DNA from: Alphaproteobacteria bacterium UBA828
Lineage (GTDB): Bacteria > Pseudomonadota > Alphaproteobacteria > UBA828
NCBI GenBank assembly: GCA_002296185.1
Contig: DBHM01000013.1
Span: 92,079 to 102,952 of the forward strand
Direction: 5' to 3'
Length of the DNA stretch: 10,874 nt
Both the position numbers and the translations under genes were made by a program. Below the pieces are notes generated by a model, which saw only the letters and a list, made by a program, of their open reading frames with translations, had not been told where the DNA came from and made no database searches. Below are positions 1-5,918 of this stretch, piece by piece; positions within the stretch are counted from its first letter, which is position 1; each line of letters begins with the position of its first letter.

Positions 1-44
1 AACATACAGACGAACACCACGACGAACATGCAGACGAACATGGT
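1..44 (+). repeat. Tandem 12-base repeat encoding Asp-Glu-His-X in the ZnuA metal loop
   Basis: Bases 9-20, 21-32 and 33-44 are three consecutive 12-base units of the form GACGAACAY plus a variable codon, encoding DEHH, DEHA and DEHG. Bases 1-8 (AACATACA) match the end of a fourth unit that would encode DEHT, so the array continues off the left edge. Units differ mainly in the last codon and one His wobble base. This looks like an in-frame minisatellite that can lengthen or shorten the zinc-binding loop without breaking the gene. Confidence 0.8.
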
Positions 45-578
45 CACCACTTTGAATCAATATATGACCCGCACGTATGGCTAGATCCAATAATCGCAAA
101 GAAGGCAGTTAAGTTAGTTACAAGACATCTAGTTATAATTGATCCCGAAAACGCCGATATATATATGAATAATAAGAAAAATACCCTTACAAACTTAGAT
201 CAGCTTCATACAGATATCGAAAAAATATTGCTTTCTGTAAAAGATAAAAAGTTTATTGCCTCCCATGATGCCTATTATTATTTTGAAAAACGTTACGGAC
301 TTTCTACACAAGGATCAGTTTCTCCAGCACACCACACAGATATAAGCGCCTCACGCCTTGCTAAGGTAGTAGAGTATACAAGAAATAATAGTAATGTATG
401 TATATTTACACTTCCTGAAGATAAACCAAAGGTCTTAAAACTTAATATACTACCTGATGATCAAGTTTATGTTGTTGACCCTATTGGTAGAGATATAACT
501 CCCGGCCCTCAGCTTTATTTTACGCTAATTAGAAATATGGCTAATAATTTTCAAGAATGCTTGAATAAACAGCAATGA
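1..578 (+). CDS. znuA: Zinc ABC transporter substrate-binding protein ZnuA, C-terminal part (5' end outside window)
   Basis: Periplasmic zinc-binding protein of a ZnuABC-type importer. The reading frame is open from the left edge (first full codon at base 3), so the signal peptide and N-terminal lobe are missing. The visible part starts in a His/Asp/Glu-rich loop (HTDEHHDEHADEHGHH), then gives the family motif DPHVWLDP, whose His is a zinc ligand. ASHDAYYYF supplies another ligand His, and VYVVDPIG the C-terminal Asp region. Two cysteines, in NVCIFTLPE and FQECL, match the disulfide known in ZnuA proteins. The His-rich loop separates zinc-type from manganese-type binding proteins and is thought to help zinc capture. 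An ATG at 165 lies in frame but is internal. The next gene starts 45 bases downstream with no visible terminator. Family call is very secure; specificity for zinc is inferred from the loop. Confidence 0.93.
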   Translation, partial: HTDEHHDEHADEHGHHFESIYDPHVWLDPIIAKKAVKLVTRHLVIIDPENADIYMNNKKNTLTNLDQLHTDIEKILLSVKDKKFIASHDAYYYFEKRYGLSTQGSVSPAHHTDISASRLAKVVEYTRNNSNVCIFTLPEDKPKVLKLNILPDDQVYVVDPIGRDITPGPQLYFTLIRNMANNFQECLNKQQ

Positions 579-623
579 TAGTTTAGCAACATATTTCTCT
601 TTAAATTTTGTAGGGAGGAAAAA

Positions 624-1580
624 GTGCTTTTTGGCTTTAATGTCCATACCGGGGGACCTCTAGCAAATAAACAAAACATAGAAAAAATTGTTAAACACGG
701 TGAGAAGTTAGGTTTTTCACTTCTCACCGTACCCGATCATATTGTTTTTCCACGCACAATAAATTCTAAGTATCCGTATGGCTCTGATGGCAGTCTTAGC
801 GCTAGCACAGCATGTGCTGATGGAAATTGGTTTGAACCCTTGACATTATTATCATACTTAGCCGCAATAACTGATAGGATTAAACTATTACCTGCTGTTC
901 TTGTTATACCTAACCGCCCCCCCATACTCGCAGCTAAAACAATATCTTCAATTGATGCATTATCTAACGGCCGTGTGATTGTAGGCTGTGGCACTGGTTG
1001 GCTGGAAGAAGAGTTTATAACTGTCAGCGCTCCTCCATTTAAAGATAGAGGAAAGGTTACAGATGAATACATAAAAATTTACAAAGAGCTTTGGACAAAA
1101 GATGAGCCAAGCTTTAATGGAAACTATGCGAATTTATCAAACATCCATTTTGCACCACGTCCTGCTCAAGTTCCGCATCCACCTATTTGGATCGGAGGCG
1201 AGGGACCACTTGCAATAAAAAGAGCTGTTAAATTAGGAAATGGATGGTTTCCTGTAGGATGCAATGCAAAACATCCTTTAGATACACCTGAACATCTAAA
1301 AAAAGGCATAGAAAGATTAAATAGTTATAGAAAAGAACAAGGTAATAATGACGAACCTTTTGATATAGCCTATTGGGCCGCATGGTATGGTGGAAAGTCA
1401 CCGACTGGAAATAAAGATACTTTTTTTTCAGGGCCTTACGAGGATACTATAAAAGATATAAAGTTCATGAAAGAACTTGGTGTTACTCATTTAGTTTTAA
1501 ACTTTGTAAGGGATTGTATTAATCAATGTTTAGATGATATGGAAAATTTCCATAATGAGATTATGCCCTTTTTCAAATAA
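624..1580 (+). CDS. LLM-class (luciferase-like) flavin-dependent oxidoreductase
   Basis: A 318-residue luciferase-like monooxygenase-fold enzyme, a TIM-barrel family using reduced FMN or coenzyme F420 as hydride carrier. Sequence evidence is the N-terminal strand LFGFNVHTGG, the segment LLTVPDHIVFP (about 33-43), the barrel stretch ITDRIKLLPAVLVIPNRPP (82-100), ISSIDALSNGRVIVGCGTGWLEEEF (108-131), a conserved cofactor-binding region, and PPIWIGGEG (186-194). This pattern resembles the group named Rv2161c-type F420-dependent oxidoreductases. No substrate can be read from the sequence. The start is GTG at 624, behind a strong ribosome site AGGGAGG at 612-618. The gene follows znuA by 45 bases and may share its transcript, although the functions are unrelated. 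If the host is a proteobacterium without F420, FMN is the more likely cofactor. Family call is firm, function open. Confidence 0.88.
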   Translation: MLFGFNVHTGGPLANKQNIEKIVKHGEKLGFSLLTVPDHIVFPRTINSKYPYGSDGSLSASTACADGNWFEPLTLLSYLAAITDRIKLLPAVLVIPNRPPILAAKTISSIDALSNGRVIVGCGTGWLEEEFITVSAPPFKDRGKVTDEYIKIYKELWTKDEPSFNGNYANLSNIHFAPRPAQVPHPPIWIGGEGPLAIKRAVKLGNGWFPVGCNAKHPLDTPEHLKKGIERLNSYRKEQGNNDEPFDIAYWAAWYGGKSPTGNKDTFFSGPYEDTIKDIKFMKELGVTHLVLNFVRDCINQCLDDMENFHNEIMPFFK

Positions 1581-1679
1581 TAATTCAAAATAACGCCTCA
1601 AAAATTTAAAAGTTTTCATAGAATTTTCACGTTTTGGTCCACCTTATCCATAAAATACTAATTAAATTCTACTATTGTG

Positions 1680-1708
1680 TTGAATATATCTCTATTTGCC
1701 ATTTTAAT
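1680..1708 (+). promoter_or_regulatory. Candidate sigma-70 promoter for the aldehyde dehydrogenase
   Basis: TTGAAT at 1680-1685 and TTTAAT at 1703-1708 are separated by 17 bases, close to the consensus -35 and -10 boxes. Transcription would start near 1715 and give a leader of about 100 bases. The DNA is AT-rich, so chance matches are common; the correct spacing and position between two genes are the main support. Confidence 0.38.
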
Positions 1709-1721
1709 AGGGTAATAAACT

Positions 1722-1766
1722 AGGGCCTTAAACAAAGACTCATAGGCTAGGAGCCCTTTTTATGAG
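1722..1766 (+). promoter_or_regulatory. Possible hairpin or attenuator in the aldehyde dehydrogenase leader
   Basis: AGGGC at 1722-1726 can pair with GCCCT at 1753-1757, which is followed by a T run. Alternatively CTCATAGGCT (1739-1748) pairs with AGCC (1752-1755) and TATGAG (1761-1766) across a bulge. The two folds are mutually exclusive. It could be a weak terminator for the upstream gene or a leader element of the downstream one. The rest of the 1581-1815 spacer shows nothing else besides the promoter candidate and the ribosome site. Confidence 0.25.
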
Positions 1767-1815
1767 CGCCTTATAGTTTTCATAATTAATACGCTACAAT
1801 ACGGGAGGACGCGCT

Positions 1816-3312
1816 GTGGCATATGGAAGACCAGATTTTAAAGCACAATACGAAAATTTTATTGGTGGTGAATGGGTTGCCCCAGTAGACGGTGAATATT
1901 TTGAAAACAATACACCCATAGACAATAGCCTCATTGCGAGATTTGCAAAATCGAATGAAAAGGATATTGATTTAGCTGTAGGAGCAGCATGGAAGGCAGC
2001 AAGTAGCTGGAACAAAACTTCCGCAGCCGAACGCAGCCAATTACTTATGAAAATTGCAGATAGAATTGAGGAAAACCTCGAAGACTTAGCTCTTGTTGAA
2101 ACATGGGATAATGGTAAGGCAATAAGGGAAACTAAAGCTGCAGATTTGCCCCTTACTGTAGATCATTTCAGATACTTTGGTTCAGCTATTCGTGCAGAAT
2201 CAGGTGAAACATCTGATCTTGATGCTACGCGCGTTACCCAAGAAATTCATGAACCACTTGGTGTTGTTGGACAAATTATACCTTGGAACTTTCCAATTTT
2301 AATGGCTGCTTGGAAACTTGCTCCAGCATTAGCTGCAGGAAACTGTGTTGTAATCAAACCAGCGGAACAAACCCCAGCTGGAATTTTAGTTCTGATGGAA
2401 TTAATTAGTGATCTTATTCCTGCTGGTGTTGTTAATGTTGTAAGTGGGTTTGGTCCAGAGGCCGGTCAACCTCTAGCAACACATCCAGATATTAAGAAAG
2501 TTGCATTTACAGGCGAAACAACAACAGGTCGTCTAATTATGCAATACGCATCAGAAAATCTAATACCTGTAACACTTGAACTTGGCGGTAAATCTCCAAA
2601 TATTTTCTTTGAAAGTGTAGCAGCAGCCGATGATGCGTTCTTAGATAAAGCAATAGAAGGTTTTGTAATGTTTGCACTTAATCAGGGGGAAGTTTGCACA
2701 TGCCCATCAAGAGCACTCATTCAAGAAAATATCTATGATGAATTTATGGCTAAGTGCCTTAAAAGAGTAGAAGCGATTCAAATGGGTGACCCGTTAGAAG
2801 ATTCTACAATGATGGGTGCCCAAGCATCTAACGATCAATATGAAAAGATTCTTAATTATATTGATGTTGGAAAACAGGAAGGTGCAGAAGTGCTGATTGG
2901 CGGAGAAAAATTTGATAACCCCGCACATCCAAATGGATTCTACATTAAACCTACTGTTTTTAAGGGCCATAATAAGATGAGAGTTTTCCAAGAGGAAATT
3001 TTTGGTCCAGTTGTAAGTGTAACCACCTTTAAAGATGAAGAAGAAGCTTTAGCAATAGCTAATGATACACTTTATGGTCTTGGTGCAGGTGTTTGGACAC
3101 GTGATATACATCAAATGCAATCTATGGCACGAGGAATCGAAGCTGGTCGTATTTGGTGTAATTGTTATCATGATTACCCATCCCACGCTTCATTTGGTGG
3201 TTATAAAAAATCAGGTATTGGTCGTGAAACTCATAAGATGATGCTTAACCACTATAGACATACAAAAAATGTTATTACATCCTACAGCAAAGATAAGTTA
3301 GGATTCTTTTAG
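1816..3312 (+). CDS. NAD(P)+-dependent aldehyde dehydrogenase, AldB/ExaC/AcoD type
   Basis: A 498-residue soluble aldehyde dehydrogenase that oxidises an aldehyde, probably acetaldehyde or another short aldehyde, to the acid. Visible catalytic parts are IIPWNFP with the oxyanion Asn158, LELGGKSPN with general base Glu255, NQGEVCTCPSR with nucleophile Cys294 and a second Cys296, and EEIFGPVV with the cofactor-contacting Glu394. The coenzyme loop reads FTGETTTGR. The NQGEVCTCPSR motif and the C-terminal HASFGGYKKSGIGRE match the AldB/ExaC/AcoD subgroup. Length is normal for the family and the frame is intact. The start is GTG at 1816, with ribosome site GGGAGGA at 1803-1809. The adjacent DUF779 gene is a frequent companion of this subgroup and supports the assignment. 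Substrate preference is inferred. Confidence 0.94.
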   Translation: MAYGRPDFKAQYENFIGGEWVAPVDGEYFENNTPIDNSLIARFAKSNEKDIDLAVGAAWKAASSWNKTSAAERSQLLMKIADRIEENLEDLALVETWDNGKAIRETKAADLPLTVDHFRYFGSAIRAESGETSDLDATRVTQEIHEPLGVVGQIIPWNFPILMAAWKLAPALAAGNCVVIKPAEQTPAGILVLMELISDLIPAGVVNVVSGFGPEAGQPLATHPDIKKVAFTGETTTGRLIMQYASENLIPVTLELGGKSPNIFFESVAAADDAFLDKAIEGFVMFALNQGEVCTCPSRALIQENIYDEFMAKCLKRVEAIQMGDPLEDSTMMGAQASNDQYEKILNYIDVGKQEGAEVLIGGEKFDNPAHPNGFYIKPTVFKGHNKMRVFQEEIFGPVVSVTTFKDEEEALAIANDTLYGLGAGVWTRDIHQMQSMARGIEAGRIWCNCYHDYPSHASFGGYKKSGIGRETHKMMLNHYRHTKNVITSYSKDKLGFF

Positions 3313-3324
3313 GTTATAATTTTT

Positions 3325-3352
3325 AAGGACGGTGAATTTATTCGCCGTCCTT
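3325..3352 (+). terminator. Strong hairpin between aldehyde dehydrogenase and DUF779 gene
   Basis: AAGGACGGTGAA (3325-3336) pairs with TTCGCCGTCCTT (3341-3352) around a TTTA loop: 12 pairs including one G-T wobble. It begins 13 bases after the aldehyde dehydrogenase stop and is followed by only a short T-rich tail (ATTAA). It could end most transcripts, or act as a 3' stabiliser that lets some reach the DUF779 gene, whose start is 25 bases further on. Confidence 0.55.
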
Positions 3353-3376
3353 ATTAACCCTATTAGGAAAAAAAAT

Positions 3377-3742
3377 ATGCCAGTAGAAAGAGTATCAGTT
3401 ACGGATTCAGCTTCAGAGATAATAGACCAACTGCGGGCTAAACATGGGGACTTAATCTTTCACCAAAGTGGTGGTTGCTGTGATGGATCAATGCCTATGT
3501 GTTTTAAAAAAGGAGATTTTTTAATAGGAAGACGTGACGTATGCCTTGGGGAGATCCACGGCTGTAACTTCTATATGGCACCAGATCAGTTTGAATATTA
3601 TAAACATATGCACGTATGTATTGATATTGTTGAAGGTCGCGGTTCAAGTTTTTCATTAGAAATACCATTAGGTCTAAGATTTATGGCAGTCTCTACACTC
3701 TTTACGGAAGAAGAGTTGAAAGACCTTAAGCCACTTACCTAG
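3377..3742 (+). CDS. DUF779 family protein, partner of aldehyde dehydrogenase
   Basis: A 121-residue protein of the DUF779 family, whose genes commonly sit directly behind AcoD/ExaC-type aldehyde dehydrogenases, as here. The biochemical role is not established to my knowledge. Distinct features are HQSGGCCDGSMPMC (about 33-46), a Cys-rich segment with an adjacent CC pair, then a conserved run through RRDVCLGEIHGCNFYMAP and the end region VEGRGSSFSLEIPLGLRF. The several cysteines and histidines suggest a metal or redox role, which is inference. I place the start at ATG 3377, preceded by AGGA at 3365-3368. A GTG at 3332 would add 15 residues but lies inside the hairpin and gives a non-conserved-looking N-terminus. 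The gene probably depends on readthrough of that hairpin or on a local promoter. Confidence 0.88.
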   Translation: MPVERVSVTDSASEIIDQLRAKHGDLIFHQSGGCCDGSMPMCFKKGDFLIGRRDVCLGEIHGCNFYMAPDQFEYYKHMHVCIDIVEGRGSSFSLEIPLGLRFMAVSTLFTEEELKDLKPLT

Positions 3743-3846
3743 TTTATGTATTAATTATATATCATAAATATTAGTCGCTAACTTCTTTTAAAATCTTAAT
3801 ACTTTTATTGCTTTGAGTAACTACTATTTTTTTTTGGAAAATAATT

Positions 3847-4149
3847 ATGTACATTGCAATGAATCGTTTTGAAGTTGTTTTGGGAAAAGAAAATGATTTT
3901 GAAAATTTATGGCGAAATCGTGAATCTAATCTAGATTCTGTTCCTGGATTTACATCTTTTTCGTTACTTCGTGGAGAATCTTTTAATACGCATACTCTTT
4001 ACGCGTCTCACACTACTTGGGAAAACAAACAAAGTTTCTTAAATTGGACAAAGTCAGATTCTTTTAGAAAATCACATAAGGGAGCAGGAACACACAAAAA
4101 CTTGTATTTAGGGCATCCACAGTTTGAGGGTTTTGAGATTATAAATTAA
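3847..4149 (+). CDS. IsdG/antibiotic-biosynthesis-monooxygenase family protein, probable haem-degrading
   Basis: A 100-residue ferredoxin-like alpha/beta-barrel monooxygenase of the ABM superfamily. The N-terminus MYIAMNRFEV, the segment WRNRESNLDSVPGFTSFSLLRG and HTLYASHTTWENKQSFLNWTKS are typical. The residues essential in the staphylococcal haem oxygenases IsdG/IsdI (Asn7, Trp66/67, His76/77) have counterparts at Asn6, Trp67 and His77 (SFRKSHKGAGTH). This supports haem cleavage and iron release rather than antibiotic oxidation, though it is not proof. The ATG at 3847 has a modest ribosome site, GGAAA at 3836-3840, right after a run of nine T. No haem transporter gene is visible nearby. Family call is strong; the haem role is a reasoned inference. 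Confidence 0.85.
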   Translation: MYIAMNRFEVVLGKENDFENLWRNRESNLDSVPGFTSFSLLRGESFNTHTLYASHTTWENKQSFLNWTKSDSFRKSHKGAGTHKNLYLGHPQFEGFEIIN

Positions 4150-4231
4150 CTTCCCCAAACCCCTCAATAGGTTCAATCTTCAAATATGTATACCATATAC
4201 TTCAAAAATAATTTTTCTAACACCTTCACTA

Positions 4232-4259
4232 TATCTAATCTTCTTATTAAAGTTAGATA
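4232..4259 (+). repeat. Inverted repeat upstream of glyoxalase I
   Basis: TATCTAA (4232-4238) and TTAGATA (4253-4259) form a 7-base inverted repeat with a 14-base centre, ending 31 bases before the glyoxalase ATG. The position suits an operator or a leader hairpin. The arms are AT-rich and short, so chance occurrence is quite possible. Confidence 0.25.
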
Positions 4260-4290
4260 AATCTATTAAATTAAATGAAAGGGAATAATT

Positions 4291-4830
4291 ATGCCACGCC
4301 ACCACGAGGAAGCTCCGGGACTTTGCGAAGACATTGATAAAGAAACACAAGAATATATCTTTAGCCAAACAATGCTAAGGATTAAAGATCCTGGAGTATC
4401 TTTGGATTTTTACACTAGAATTATTGGTATGAAACTATATAGGAAACTTGACTTTCCTGAAATGAAATTCACTCTTTACTTCCTGGGCCTTCCTGGAGAT
4501 GTTGACGATGACTCTGTTCCTTCAGGTGATAATCAAAGAACTACATGGACATTTAGTCAACGTTCCATGTTAGAGCTCACACATAATTGGGGCACAGAAA
4601 ATGAAACAGGTCCTATATACCACAATGGTAATTCTGATCCACAAGGTTTTGGACATATAGGTTTTACTGTCCCTGACGTTTATAAAGCAGCAGAGAGATT
4701 CGAAAAACTTGGTGTCAAGTTTGTTAAACGACCAGATGATGGAAAAATGAAAGGACTAGCATTCATTGAAGATCCTGACGGATATTGGATAGAAATTTTA
4801 CAAGCAAATATGATAGAGAACTCATCTTAA
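4291..4830 (+). CDS. gloA: Lactoylglutathione lyase (glyoxalase I), long zinc-type form
   Basis: Converts the hemithioacetal of methylglyoxal and glutathione to S-lactoylglutathione in the cytoplasm. At 179 residues it is the long form, closer to human and yeast GLO1 than to the 135-residue E. coli nickel enzyme. Metal ligands can be placed from the human enzyme: Gln26 (SQTMLRIKDP), Glu95 (MLELTHNWG), His122 (GFGHIGF) and Glu168 (YWIEIL). Arg30 and Asn99 match human glutathione-contacting Arg37 and Asn103. Human Arg122 in DPRGFGHIG is Gln118 here. The block VKRPDDGKMKGLAFIEDPDGYWIEIL is almost the same as in eukaryotes. The long form usually prefers zinc. ATG 4291 is preceded by GAAAGGGA. It faces sodX tail to tail, with no clear terminator in the 44 bases between them. 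Confidence 0.95.
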   Translation: MPRHHEEAPGLCEDIDKETQEYIFSQTMLRIKDPGVSLDFYTRIIGMKLYRKLDFPEMKFTLYFLGLPGDVDDDSVPSGDNQRTTWTFSQRSMLELTHNWGTENETGPIYHNGNSDPQGFGHIGFTVPDVYKAAERFEKLGVKFVKRPDDGKMKGLAFIEDPDGYWIEILQANMIENSS

Positions 4831-4874
4831 ATTCTAATTATATTTATCTCTAATATTAATTTTGATAAATAAAA

Positions 4875-5186
4875 TTAAAGTCTAATTATACCTCTTTTAG
4901 AAATACAAAAAAGGGCCCGGGCAGAAATATTACTATATGGAATTTGACCAATTTGATCAGAGTCCGCTGATAATGGAGAAATACCTTCTATACGAATATA
5001 TTTTTTATTTAGAGATTTAACGACTTTAAGTATTGAGCCAAAATCAGGGTGTGATACTTCTACATAATCTCCTTTCTTAATTTTGTCGCCTAGTTTGATT
5101 TTTTTCGCAACTATATAGTCCCCATTCCTTAGAATGGGGACCATACTGTCGCCGTGAACCTTAAGTAATTTCCAGCGGAATACCAT
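4875..5186 (-). CDS. sodX: Nickel-type superoxide dismutase maturation protease
   Basis: A 103-residue S24/S26-type (signal-peptidase-like) peptidase. NiSOD is made with an N-terminal propeptide that must be cut off to free the His1 amino group that binds nickel, and the neighbouring small peptidase gene is the recognised candidate for this step. Visible are KVHGDSMVPILRNGDYIV with the probable nucleophile Ser14, then FGSILKVVKSL with the probable base Lys54, and the end region SADSDQIGQIP typical of this fold. There is no clear membrane segment, consistent with cytoplasmic action. The start at 5186 lies 10 bases after the sodN stop and has no obvious ribosome site, so translation is probably coupled to sodN. 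Ser and Lys assignments are by motif alignment, not experiment. Confidence 0.85.
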   Translation of the reverse strand: MVFRWKLLKVHGDSMVPILRNGDYIVAKKIKLGDKIKKGDYVEVSHPDFGSILKVVKSLNKKYIRIEGISPLSADSDQIGQIPYSNISARALFCISKRGIIRL

Positions 5187-5196
5187 ATGAAGATAA

Positions 5197-5694
5197 TCAG
5201 AGTACTGGATAAACAGTCTCTAAACTTGGAGGATAAGGGCAAGTCTGCCTTTTGGTTTTAATATCCTTAGTCGCCCAGAATATCTCAGCAAACCTATTAA
5301 CCATATCCACTAAGTCTTCTGCATCTTTCTTTGAAACTCCCTGCTTACATGCACTACCCTTAAGCATGATACCATGAACTAAATCATCGATCTCAGGGAA
5401 AGCCTCCTTTTGCGGCGCCTTACAATAGTCACCCCAAATTATTCTGACCTCGTGCTTTACCTTCTCAGCCTCCTCTTCCTTCCTTACGACGCACCGTGCT
5501 ATGGTATTCTGAATCTCAACATCAGATTTATCAGATTCTGATGTCTCTTTAATTATATCCATTATACGTGCTACTGATAAAGCAGCTATTTGAGAAGATG
5601 ATGGGTCATATATCTTACATGGAATATCACAATGAGCATCTGTATCTGGAATATCTACAATATTCTCAAGACCTCTAATTAAACTATGAAGCAT
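5197..5694 (-). CDS. sodN: Nickel superoxide dismutase precursor
   Basis: Disproportionates superoxide to oxygen and hydrogen peroxide; cytoplasmic homohexamer in characterised members. The nickel hook is explicit: HCDIPCKIYDP starts at residue 21, giving mature His1, Cys2 and Cys6 as nickel ligands and Tyr9 near the active site. The first 20 residues, ending IPDTDA, are the propeptide removed by the adjacent SodX. The following segment SSSQIAALSVARIMDIIKE and the helical core fit the four-helix bundle of the family. The mature form of about 145 residues is longer than the 117-residue Streptomyces enzyme. Position 7 is Lys, where Streptomyces has Gly. ATG 5694 is preceded by CGGAG at suitable distance. 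A 10-base gap joins it to sodX, and a palindrome lies just upstream. Very confident. Confidence 0.96.
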   Translation of the reverse strand: MLHSLIRGLENIVDIPDTDAHCDIPCKIYDPSSSQIAALSVARIMDIIKETSESDKSDVEIQNTIARCVVRKEEEAEKVKHEVRIIWGDYCKAPQKEAFPEIDDLVHGIMLKGSACKQGVSKKDAEDLVDMVNRFAEIFWATKDIKTKRQTCPYPPSLETVYPVL

Positions 5695-5724
5695 TTATCT
5701 AACTCCGAAATTTATAAGTTAATA

Positions 5725-5748
5725 TGGGGAGATAAAAATTATTCCCCA
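5725..5748 (-). promoter_or_regulatory. Palindrome upstream of sodN, candidate operator
   Basis: TGGGGA (5725-5730) and TCCCCA (5743-5748) are perfect inverted arms. Inside them ATAA (5732-5735) pairs with TTAT (5739-5742), leaving one unpaired G and an AAA centre. The G/C-rich arms stand out from the AT-rich spacer. On the minus strand, a TATAAA-like -10 box near 5710-5716 would put this dyad over the -35 region, as expected for a repressor site. A nickel-responsive regulator such as Nur is one possibility, but the sequence does not identify the protein. It could also be an RNA hairpin. Confidence 0.42.
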
Positions 5749-5830
5749 GATAATTTATGTGGGTTAACTATTATTAATTCCTAATAGGATCTAACAAAGG
5801 TGGTGTAAAAAGCAAGAAATTTATCATCTT

Positions 5831-5858
5831 TTGAAATTTATTATTGCTGACCTATATA
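5831..5858 (+). promoter_or_regulatory. Candidate promoter for the hydratase-family gene
   Basis: TTGAAA at 5831-5836 and TATATA at 5853-5858 are 16 bases apart; a shifted -10 at 5855 gives 18. Transcription would begin near 5865, after the TTG at 5844 and before the ATG at 5919, which supports the shorter protein. The AT-rich context lowers confidence. Confidence 0.35.
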
Positions 5859-5918
5859 TACTTCTCTAAATTTAAGCATTTATTAATACATTCCACTAAG
5901 TTTGAAAGATACACACCC

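Noticed and set aside
737..1072. Open frame on the minus strand inside the LLM-class oxidoreductase gene
   Set aside because: It lies wholly within a well-supported gene on the other strand, has no ribosome site context of its own and encodes no recognisable motif.
3332..3376. GTG start adding 15 residues to the DUF779 protein
   Set aside because: It lies inside the hairpin stem, has no ribosome site, and ATG 3377 with AGGA upstream gives the normal family length.
3827..3835. Run of nine T just before the IsdG-like gene as a phase-variable tract
   Set aside because: It lies outside the coding frame in an AT-rich region where such runs are expected, and no promoter boxes with spacing set by the tract are clear.
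4184..4198. ATATG...CATAT inverted repeat after the IsdG-like gene
   Set aside because: Five A/T-rich pairs with a five-base loop are expected by chance here, and no T run follows.
4180..4368. 62-codon minus-strand frame across the glyoxalase promoter and start
   Set aside because: It overlaps the start of gloA antisense, and its residues follow from AT-rich spacer sequence.
4831..4874. Bidirectional terminator between convergent gloA and sodX
   Set aside because: Only an AATTTT/AAAATT pairing is visible, with no G/C pairs, so it would not be stable.
5844..5918. Upstream TTG start adding 25 residues to the hydratase-family protein
   Set aside because: The extension makes the protein longer than the family norm, lies before or at the predicted promoter, and looks like translated spacer.
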